A DNA stretch of 64,000 bases from Piscinibacter sp. Lineage in GTDB: Bacteria > Pseudomonadota > Gammaproteobacteria > Burkholderiales > Burkholderiaceae_C. The stretch lies in the NCBI GenBank assembly GCA_016706565.1, contig JADJJI010000008.1, positions 84,767-148,766 of the forward strand, in the 5' to 3' direction. The notes below the pieces were generated by a model, which was not told the DNA's origin, made no database searches, and worked only from the letters and a program-made list of their open reading frames with translations. Position numbers and translations under genes: made by a program. Shown here piece after piece: positions 55,925 through 64,000 of this stretch (the stretch's first letter is position 1; each line of letters begins with the position of its first letter).

Positions 55925-56550
55925 CCGACTCTGACGTCGACCCGAAAGACGACGCCTTCTTCCGTTGGCAGGAGTGGATGGCCTTTCGATGCCACATGTT
56001 GCCGACGTTCGCCGAAGCGCGGCACGAGCTCTACACCGCTGAATCCACGCTTCTGGCCGTGGCTGGCGAGCACGAAGCGGCAGCCGATGCCGAAAGATGG
56101 GGCTCCTTCGTGCCTGTCACTGAAGAGGGGGCGTACCTTACGCCATTTCCCGAGGGCACCGAGGTCGCGATTGGCTCCGTTGAGGAGAGCCAGGAAGAGG
56201 GCCCGGCCCTGGTGCCCTTCGAACGCCAAGAGCATCTTCAGCAGTTGACTCGACGTGTGATGGGACTGAGCCCGACTCGAGCTAAGAGCCTGCTCGTAAC
56301 GATCCACGCGCTGGAAAGTACCTTGGCATGGCGACAATCGGACCCGTTCCGCCTGAGATCGACCACCTGGATGGCAGAACTGGGCTCGCTCCAGAAATCA
56401 CCGGATATCGTCGTCGCACTGGCTTTGCTCCGGCAAGATGATCCGCAGCGCTTTAGGTGGCTCTTTGGACTGATTCAGCAGAAGGCCGGAACCGCAGCTA
56501 CGGTTGACACCTTGCTCGTTGATTGGCTGAAAGGCAGCGATTTGCCGTAG
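55921..56550 (+). CDS. Partner protein of the NTPase, unknown function
   Basis: 209 residues, acidic, starting at GTG 55,921 in a GTGA overlap with the NTPase gene. Mostly helical with an acidic middle (GSVEESQEEGPALVPFERQEHL). No catalytic motif I recognise. Tight coupling to the NTPase suggests a complex. Confidence 0.6.
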   Translation: MTDSDVDPKDDAFFRWQEWMAFRCHMLPTFAEARHELYTAESTLLAVAGEHEAAADAERWGSFVPVTEEGAYLTPFPEGTEVAIGSVEESQEEGPALVPFERQEHLQQLTRRVMGLSPTRAKSLLVTIHALESTLAWRQSDPFRLRSTTWMAELGSLQKSPDIVVALALLRQDDPQRFRWLFGLIQQKAGTAATVDTLLVDWLKGSDLP

Positions 56551-56762
56551 CCCGTGGGCCGTTGCCAATTCAAACCTGCGAGCCACCAGTCTGCAGCTTG
56601 GGCCCTTGGATCAGGTGGTCGTCGAGGCTTTTGCTTCTTGGCATCAGCCTGTCCCGCTTGGAGAGGATTGGCTGCCGGCGGCGGTACGTCTGGGGAGTCC
56701 GTGGGCGAGAGAGCGAGCCAGCGGAGAAGCATTGCAAATTTCTTCAGGGGCGAGACCGATCA

Positions 56763-57504
56763 GTTGATGTCCCAGGAAGTGGTGTAAGTCTTTCGTCGCG
56801 GCAAGGCGCGTAGGGCGAAGCCCGAAGCGGCTTGCCGCGCGGCGGCGGCTGTCCCGGTTGGGGTGGCCATCGTGGTCCCCGGATAAGGTTGAGGTGCGAC
56901 CCATCCAACCTGTCCAAGGAGATCTCCACGATGACCACCGCCACTATCGCATTGACCGAACTTGCCGAGAAGGGAGCCGACATCGACGTGCTGCGCCAGA
57001 TGGTGCAGTTCATGGCTCAACGCCTGATGGAGCTCGATGTCGAGGGACGCTGCGGCGCCGGCTACGACGAGAAGAGCACCGAGCGGCTGAACAGCCGCAA
57101 CGGCTACCGCGAGCGCAGCTGGGACACGCGCGCCGGCAGCGTCGAGCTGAAGATCCCCAAGCTGCGCCAAGGCAGCTACTTCCCCGAGTTCCTGGAGCCG
57201 CGGCGCACGGCCGAGAAGGCTCTGACGGCCGTGATCCAGGAGGCCTACGTGCACGGCGTGTCCACGCGCTCGGTGGACGACCTGGTCAAGGCGCTCGGGA
57301 TGAGCGGCGTCTCCAAGAGCCAGGTCAGCCGGCTGTGCGGCGAGCTCGATGAGCGCGTGGGCGCCTTCCTGAACCGCCAGATCGAGGGTGACTGGCCGTA
57401 CCTGTGGATCGACGCCACCTACGTGAAGACGCGCGAGGCCGGCCGCATCGTCAGCGTGGCGGTGATAGTGGCGGTGGGCGTGAACACCGACGGCCAGCGC
57501 GAAG
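56763..57504 (+). mobile_element. IS256-family insertion sequence type c, copy D, 3'-truncated
   Basis: Begins GTTGATGTCCCAG like copy C and runs with a few differences to 57,504, where IS3 copy 3 starts. The right ~680 bp are missing. Confidence 0.9.
56931..57504 (+). pseudogene. IS256-family transposase, N-terminal ~191 residues (copy D)
   Basis: Same start and ribosome-binding site as copy C. The frame ends at NTDGQREV, then runs into the IS3 sequence. Only the first catalytic Asp (LWIDATYVKTR) remains. Confidence 0.9.
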
Positions 57505-57567
57505 TGATCTTGCCCCCGGAAACCGTCTCCCATGCTGAGTGATGCAATGTCAGCAAGGAGAACGGAA

Positions 57568-57870
57568 ATGACGAAGCCGAAGGCGGCGCCGAGGGCGCGC
57601 TACACGATGGAGTTCAAGCAGGAGGCGGTGCGCCTGGTCGAAGGAGGCCAGAGCATTGCGGCGGTGGGCAGGACGCTGGGCGTGGTCGATCAGACCTTGT
57701 TCAACTGGGTCAAGGCAAAGCGCGAGGGCAAGCTCAGCGGCGCGGACAGCAAGCCTGTGAGTGCCGAGCAAATGGAGATCACCCGGCTGCGTGCGGAGCT
57801 GGCCCGAGTGACGATGGAGCGCGACATCCTGGGAAAAGCGACGGCGTACTTCGCAAAGGCAGCGAAGTGA
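57568..57870 (+). CDS. IS3-family transposase OrfA (copy 3)
   Basis: 100 residues, same as in copy 2. Frame complete. Confidence 0.88.
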   Translation: MTKPKAAPRARYTMEFKQEAVRLVEGGQSIAAVGRTLGVVDQTLFNWVKAKREGKLSGADSKPVSAEQMEITRLRAELARVTMERDILGKATAYFAKAAK

Positions 57871-58763
57871 AGTACGCCTTCATCCAGCGCCACCGGCGGT
57901 GTGGCCGATCTCGGTGCAGTGCCGGGTGCTGCAGGTCAGCGTGACCGGGTACCACGAGCACTTCATGCGACGCGCCAGCAACGCCCAGCGACGCCACCTC
58001 AGCGACGATGCGCTGCTGGTGCACATCAAGGCGATCCACGCCGAGACACGCGGTGGCTACGGCTGGCCGCGGACCTGGAAGGAACTGCTGGCCCGAGGCA
58101 TCCGGGTGGGCAAGGACCGGGTGCAGAAGCTGATGCAGCTGCACGGCATCCGCGCCAGGGGCAAGCGGCGATTCAAGGTCACCACCGACAGCAAGCATGA
58201 CCTGCCCATCGCAGCGAACCTGCTCAACCAAGCGTTCGCCGTGAGCGAGCCGGACAAGGTCTGGGTGGGCGACATCACCCACATCGCCACCGACGAAGGC
58301 TGGCTGTTCCTGGCCGTGGTGATCGACCTGTTCAGCCGCCAGGTGGTGGGCTGGTCGCTGCGCCAGGACATGACGCGTGAGCTGGTCATCGATGCGTTGC
58401 GCATGGCCTGGTTCAAGCGCCATCCGGGCAAGGATGCTGGCCTGATCTTCCCACAGCGACCGGGGCAGCCAGTACGCCAGCAAGGACTACCGCGACGTGC
58501 TCACCGAGTACGGCATCACTGCCTCGATGAGCCGGCGTGGCAACTGCTGGGACAACGCCTGCAGCGAGACCTTGTTTGGGTCACTGAAGGTAGAGCGGCT
58601 GCACGGACAGCGCTTCAAGAGCAGACGCCAGGCCAAGGACGAAGTTGTGGCCTGGTTGCTCTGGTACAACCGAACCCGACTGCACTCGACGCTGGCCTAC
58701 ACCAGCCCGATGCAGTTCGAAGAAGCCTGGCTCGCCAGCCAACCCCGGCAAGCCAGCGCGTAG
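57867..58763 (+). pseudogene. IS3-family transposase OrfB, frameshifted (copy 3)
   Basis: One base is missing near 57,898 (CGGCGGTGTGG against CGGCGGGTGTGG in copy 1) and one C is added near 58,450 (ATCTTCCCACAG). The first shift removes the normal N-terminus, the second separates the last catalytic part. A Tyr-to-His change also occurs in GDITHIATD. Confidence 0.9.
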
Positions 58764-58799
58764 TCCAGCTATGGGATACGGGATCCAGGGGCAAGGTCA

Positions 58800-60055
58800 G
58801 TACAGCGCCTCATTGAGCAAGAGAAGGCGAAGCTGGCGACAGTGCGTCTGAGCATTGAGAGTGGAGAACGTGAGGTCTCCGCGTTGGCGTCACAGGTTTC
58901 TCAGCTGCGCGGTCAGGTGCTGGTGGTTGAGGAAACGCTGCTCCTCGAAAGCTTTGCACTCTATGAGCCGAAGTTCAAGCTCAACGCCAGCCATGAGTAC
59001 AAGACGCGACTCGATGGCGTGAGGGACCGCCAGAAGGCCATGGTCAAGAACGGCGAGGCGGCCACCGGTGACCAAGAGTGGTCAGTCAACGGCAAGAAGT
59101 CGGAAGGGCGCAAGCTCATCAACGATATGGTCAAGCTGGTGATCCGCTCGTTTAACAACGAGTCCGACTACTGCGTTGACAACGTCAAGTTCGACAACAT
59201 CGAGCTTGGTGAAAAGCGCATCCGACAGGCGTTCGACGCGTGCAATCGGTTGGGCCGCGTGATGACCGTGCGCCTGTCGGAGGCGTACCTCAACCTCAAG
59301 CTCGACGAACTGCACCTGGCGCACGAGTTCCAGGTCAAGAAGCAGGAGGAAAAGGAGGAAGCCAAGCGGTTGCGGGAGGAACTGCGGGAGCAGCAGAAGC
59401 TGGAGCAGGAGATCCGCGCCGCGCGCGACAAGATCGCAAAGGAGCGCAAGCACTTCGCGGCGGCGCTCAATGACCTCCAGGCGCGGCTGGCACGGGCAAC
59501 GAGCGATGAGGACCGTGCTGCTCTGCAGTGCAAGATCGCCGAGGTCGAGGCGAGCAAGGCCGAGCTGGACAAGGAAGAACGGGTCATCGACTACCGTGAG
59601 CAGAACGCCAAGGCGGGCTACGTATACGTGATCTCGAACGTTGGCGCGTTCGGCGACGGCATCTACAAGATCGGGATGACCCGTCGGCTAGAGCCGATGG
59701 AAAGGATTGACGAGCTCGGCGACGCGTCTGTCCCCTTCTGGTTCGATGTCCACGCTTTGGTGTTCTCAGAGAACGCCCCGGCGCTGGAGGCCAAGCTGCA
59801 CGAACGCTTCGCCGCGGGGCGCTCAACAAGGTCAACGGCCGCAAGGAGTTCTTCCGTGCCGACATCGCCGAGATCGAGAGTGTCATCCGAGCGAACTACG
59901 ACGCCGTCGTCGAAGTGACTCACGAGGCACCGGCCGAGCAGTACCGCGAGAGTCTACGCATGGCAATGCCCACGGCAGCGATCCAGCAGTCCGAACGGGC
60001 AGCTGTACGTAGCCTAAGCGAGCCGGCAGGGGCGGTGTCCCCCTTAGGGAGTTGA
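58800..60055 (+). pseudogene. DUF4041 / T5orf172 (GIY-YIG-like) protein, 5'-truncated and frameshifted
   Basis: The frame is open from the IS3 end with no start of its own; the ATG at 58,842 is internal. It shows a coiled coil, the DUF4041 core (VKLVIRSFNNESDYCVDNVKFDNIELGEKRI), a long Glu/Lys-rich coiled coil, and a T5orf172 domain (GYVYVISNVGAFGDGIYKIGMTRRLEPMERIDELGDAS). Near 59,818 one frameshift occurs: the true end (ALNKVNGRKEFFRADIAEIE...) continues in another frame to 60,055. Such proteins occur in phages and defence islands. Lost both ends, so non-functional. Confidence 0.82.
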
Positions 60056-60351
60056 CAGTCGCCGGAAGACTGACAGCCGCCATTCACTGGCGAACTACCC
60101 AATGACCGGTCCTCTGCAAAGCGGCCGCTGCGTGACCTTGCGGAGGTGATCGTCAGCGCGAGCCGTTGCTAGTCGGCCTGGCGCTGTTCTGGCTGGTGCT
60201 GAACGTTACGTCGGCACCGAACGTCTTGTTGGCGAGCGTGATTGCCATTGCACGTTCTTTACATAGAACGCTTTCACATCAACGGTCACTACCTTGAGCG
60301 CGACGCCAGCCCGTGCTGGGCCTAGACTGACGCCCACAGGGGGAATGCGCC

Positions 60352-60807
60352 ATGGCCACCCAGGAAGAGCAACGCAAAGAGGAAACGGAAGCCATTGAGA
60401 ACGAGCGTGCCGCGTTCGAGCGCCGCCGTGACGCGATCATCAAGGTGCAACGTCACTTCTATCCCGTGGGCAACGGCATGCCAACGACCGCCGACATGGA
60501 TGAGCTGGAAGCGGCCGACAAGGACTGGAAGTCGGCGCAGGCTGTGGTCGAGCGGATCGTTGACGAGATCAGAAACGGGCAAGCGCCGCTGAATGAAAAG
60601 GGGCGCGACTCGCGCCGCGCCCCAGGTCTGACGACCAGTTCAGGCTACTTCTTGCCTTTGGACTTGACCTTCTGCGTCAGCGCGGAGGCGGCGACCGTCT
60701 TCACGATTGCAGGGGTCTTCGGGTTGGAGAGCAGCTTCGATGCTGCGGACGCCACACGGGGCGAAGTAGTTTCGTTTGGCTTTTTTGCCATAGTAAAATG
60801 TTCCTAA
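60352..60807 (+). CDS. Small coiled-coil hypothetical protein, probably with a run-on C-terminus
   Basis: 151 residues from ATG 60,352 (GGGGGAATGCGCC upstream). The first ~75 residues are charged and helical and look coding (MATQEEQRKEETEAIENERAAFERRRDAIIKVQRHFYP...). After about 60,580 the frame crosses a terminator hairpin and the antisense of a 48-codon gene. An alternative frame stops at 60,592 (TGKRR), so an original stop near there was probably lost by a small indel. Function unknown. Confidence 0.5.
   Translation: MATQEEQRKEETEAIENERAAFERRRDAIIKVQRHFYPVGNGMPTTADMDELEAADKDWKSAQAVVERIVDEIRNGQAPLNEKGRDSRRAPGLTTSSGYFLPLDLTFCVSAEAATVFTIAGVFGLESSFDAADATRGEVVSFGFFAIVKCS
60600..60623 (-). terminator. 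Rho-independent terminator of the 48-residue gene
   Basis: GGGGCGCG and CGCGCCCC form an 8-bp GC stem; on the minus strand it is followed by TTTT. It lies 21 bp past the stop of the small gene. Confidence 0.7.
60645..60791 (-). CDS. 48-residue basic protein (short conserved-type hypothetical)
   Basis: ATG 60,791 with AGGA ten bases upstream; product MAKKPNETTSPRVASAASKL... ending KVKSKGKK. A strong terminator follows. Short Lys/Ser/Ala-rich proteins of this form are often seen beside mobile-element genes. It could be a small DNA-binding or antirestriction-type protein. Function unknown. Confidence 0.65.
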   Translation of the reverse strand: MAKKPNETTSPRVASAASKLLSNPKTPAIVKTVAASALTQKVKSKGKK

Positions 60808-61176
60808 TGAGATAAAACAGATCGAACCAAGGTAGGCGACGTTCAAGCACGACGCCACGCCACTCCAGCTCACCTATCGCGCCTGCCAGGGTCCACGATT
60901 CGTGAGCTTTTTCTATTGGGGCTGCGCTTCGGTGGCGATGAGCAACGCAGCCTCAGAATCATCTTGTCATCAGTACCCCGCAGAAGTTGTGGGTGAATCA
61001 GCGCACGCAGTATACACGCGATGACGCGTGGCTCGAGGCCCGCATCACGCGCGACGACCGATTGCGCTGACAAGATGTGATTGCAGCACAAGATGAATCG
61101 GTGCGCAATGACTGACAGCGAGTTGCAGCTATCCGAGATAAGACCTAGAATCGGCAGAACCGAACACGGAGGCCCT

Positions 61177-62174
61177 ATGGACGAGCAACCCGACAAGCAA
61201 GACAAGAAGACCAAGGATCGTTCCGAACTTTCCGTTTATCAGCCTCGCGCAAGCGGTCGAGCGCGCAAGGCGTTCTACGACGAAGAGCGCAAGGGCGCAG
61301 CGCCCGTCACTCGGGCTGCCATTCACTGAAGTACAGCCCGAACAGCAGCGGCCTGATCCAGACCGTGGCGGCGATGAAGAGCTATGGGTTGATGGTGGAC
61401 GAGGGCTCTGGTGCTGAACGCCGCCTGCGGCTGACCGAGCTGGCGCTGCGCATCGTGCTCGATACGCGGCCTGATTCGGCCGAACGTGGTGAGATGCTGC
61501 GTCGCGCAGCGTTGAGTCCCAACGTTTGCAGTGAAGTACATGCCAATTGGCCTGATGGATTGCCGTCAGACGAGACGTTACATCATTATCTTGTCTTGGA
61601 ACGGTCGTTCGCTCCGCCGAACGCACTAGCGGTCAAGATTCTCAAGGAAAATCAACAGCTTGCGAAGCTGTCACAGGGGACTTCTTTATCTGCAGATTCG
61701 ACTGTCGTCGATGATATAGCACTGGCGCATGACGACATAATGAAAAAGCCATGCCGTTACGTCCAGCGCTCCAGTCGATGGAAACAACTACCGTACTCAG
61801 GCACAGCGAAACGTTGTCGTTGGGCTCGACAGGTGCGCCGACGTTGCCGTTCACTGAACAGGTGCCTGGATCCAGACGGGCCAACACGGTTCGATTCTGA
61901 GTTCGCGGTCCAGCCGACTGAAGAGATGTACGAGTTCTTGAAGGACTACATCGAGCTTCGGCTGAAGGCGATGAAGCGTCGGGCTACGCTGCTGACGATC
62001 ACTGGTCACGCACCGACGGTGACGGTCACGCCGACACAGCCAGCCGAAACTGGTCTGGCCCGACTCGGAATGGTGACGTGGACATCGCCTGATCAGGCGA
62101 CGCTTAGTGGCTTGCGCATCTCGACCAGGACATCGACCGCCGCAGCTAATCGGCGAGTCTTCAGCGATTGTTAG
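61177..62174 (+). pseudogene. Conserved-looking hypothetical gene, frameshifted and decayed
   Basis: ATG 61,177 (CGGAGG upstream) opens MDEQPDKQDKKTKDRSELSVYQ... and stops at 61,329. A second frame from ~61,330 continues with the expected follow-on (KYSPNSSGLIQTVAAMKSYGLMVDEGSGAERRLRLTELALRIVLD ... LPSDETLHHYLVLERSF). This type of protein usually has an N-terminal HTH-like part, a TVAALKxYGLL motif and a helical C-terminus. After ~61,680 the similarity fades. One or more frameshifts have broken the gene. Confidence 0.55.
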
Positions 62175-62590
62175 TGACGACGAAGGTCGGGTTGATTCTC
62201 GCTCGCAAGCGCGGCAGATCCACTGCCCGCACTCGATCTTGACCAATTTTGCTGGACCGAAGATATCAACCAGTGCATCTCAGGACGTCGAGCGTTCTAG
62301 GGCAGCCCAACGTCAGAAAACAGAAGCCTGTGCCGCCATCCAACCTGGTACCGACTAGGACCGCAACTGCTGCAGAGCAGCCAAAAAGGGAATGGGCCAT
62401 TCCTTCCGATAGAGCGTCGGCGCTTCCGCATGGCGACGACGTACGACACCACTGCGGTGATGCTCCGACTACTGTGAAAGTGGGAGGATTACTTCCTCCA
62501 CGACTTCCTTTGCAGGCGAGCGCTTGATTCAGAACTCCGATCGCCTTAGCCCCAAAGTCGGACCACCGGATGCGGGTCGGTGTCGAGCCG
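62175..62590. other. No gene; subterminal DNA of the transposon
   Basis: About 415 bp of short, unrelated frames. GGAGGA...TCCTCC near 62,492 is a small palindrome. Confidence 0.45.
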
Positions 62591-62658
62591 CGTTTACAGA
62601 CTCTATTAAGCGCTTTTCGACTGTTTTTGACGTGTTTGCGACTCTATTTCGTCGAACA
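62591..62658 (-). repeat. Right end of Tn7-like element with three abutting TnsB-type sites
   Basis: Reading inward from 62,658: TGTTC, then sites at 62,632-62,653 (AATAGAGTCGCAAACA), 62,611-62,631 (GTCAAAAACAGTCGAAAAG) and 62,591-62,610 (TTAATAGAGTCTGTAAACG). They follow one another at ~21 bp, as in Tn7R. The orientation is inverted relative to the left end. Confidence 0.7.
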
Positions 62659-62677
62659 CGCGCATGGCGCGCCGACC

Positions 62678-64000
<1,323 letters not shown>

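Larger units (their letters stand above)
57505..58799 (+). mobile_element. IS3-family insertion sequence, copy 3 (1,295 bp), without duplication
   Basis: Same ends as copies 1 and 2. The flanks differ (AAG left, GTA right), and its neighbours are two truncated, unrelated genes. So an adjacent deletion or a recombination between copies took place. Confidence 0.93.
8996..62658. mobile_element. Tn7-like transposon, 53.7 kb, at glmS, carrying a pyridine-type catabolic cluster
   Basis: Both tips begin with TGTTC reading inward (8,996 and the complement of 62,658) and each is followed by a TnsB-type site ending in AGTCGnAAAC. The left tip has three dispersed sites over about 150 bp; the right has three contiguous sites over about 65 bp. 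This is the same left/right asymmetry as in Tn7. The right tip lies 19 bp beyond a glmS stop codon, as expected for TnsD-directed attTn7 insertion. The core genes tnsABC, tniQ and tnsD lie inside. The 5-bp flanks (ACACG left, CGCGC right) do not match. The left boundary could therefore be secondary, or the element may be a composite of nested insertions. Confidence 0.65.

Noticed and set aside
61642-62246. Minus-strand frames near the right transposon end as a small gene
   Set aside because: No start signal, no motif, and they overlap a decayed plus-strand gene.
8991-62663. A 5-bp target duplication of the Tn7-like element
   Set aside because: Left flank ACACG and right flank CGCGC differ; the occurrence of ACACG overlapping the right tip (62,656-62,660) would require a tip without terminal ACA.

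Overview
The window looks like a high-GC betaproteobacterial chromosome of the order Burkholderiales. The evidence is codon bias, a Burkholderiales-type trimeric porin, and tight operons whose genes overlap at ATGA/GTGA. It is dominated by accessory DNA.

Layout. (1) 1-5.2 kb is an ordinary chromosomal operon: cation/proton antiporter C-terminus, tandem universal-stress protein, SLC13-type anion transporter, Na/Pi cotransporter and a metallo-beta-lactamase-fold protein whose 3' half is lost. (2) 5.2-8.9 kb is a small defence-like patch: a nuclease-NTPase gene cut just after its Walker A motif, a DUF5677-like gene and a PD-(D/E)XK-like small protein. (3) 8,996-62,658 is, by my reading, one 53.7-kb Tn7-like transposon. 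Its left tip has three dispersed TnsB-type sites. Its right tip has three abutting sites and lies 19 bp from the stop codon of a glmS copy, the classical attTn7 position. (4) 62.7-64 kb is that glmS copy, frameshifted and internally deleted.

Cargo and machinery inside the element. 9.7-25.6 kb (all minus strand) is a catabolic cluster for an N-heterocyclic aromatic. It holds 2,5-dihydroxypyridine dioxygenase (nicX), N-formylmaleamate deformylase (nicD), maleamate amidohydrolase (nicF) and maleate isomerase (nicE/maiA). With these are a Rieske oxygenase, NuoE/NuoF-like electron carriers, an NCS1 transporter, a porin, a LysR regulator, and a LeuCD + class III CoA-transferase + HMG-CoA-lyase-like set that could process citraconate or maleate through a citramalyl-CoA type route. 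nicAB and nicC are absent, so nicotinate is not the obvious substrate. An AraC-type regulator next to the cluster is destroyed by two insertion sequences. 30-37 kb holds remnants (porin, IS66, IS1182) and small cargo genes including a metallophosphoesterase and a AAA+ ATPase. 37.8-51.6 kb carries the Tn7-like core: XRE regulator, tnsA-tnsB-tnsC on plus, and on minus an operon of nuclease-like gene, TnsD, HTH regulator and TniQ. tnsB, tnsC and the nuclease-like gene are each split by an IS with an exact target duplication, so this copy is probably immobile by itself. 52-62.5 kb holds further cargo: GreA-like protein, methyltransferase, a two-gene NTPase module and a truncated DUF4041/GIY-YIG protein.

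Three IS types recur: a 1,295-bp IS3-family element (three copies), a ~1.47-kb IS256-family element (two copies) and a 1,425-bp IS256-family element (one complete, one truncated). Excising five of the complete copies on paper restores an open frame in the interrupted gene, which supports their boundaries. I found no CRISPR array, cas gene, tRNA or rRNA.
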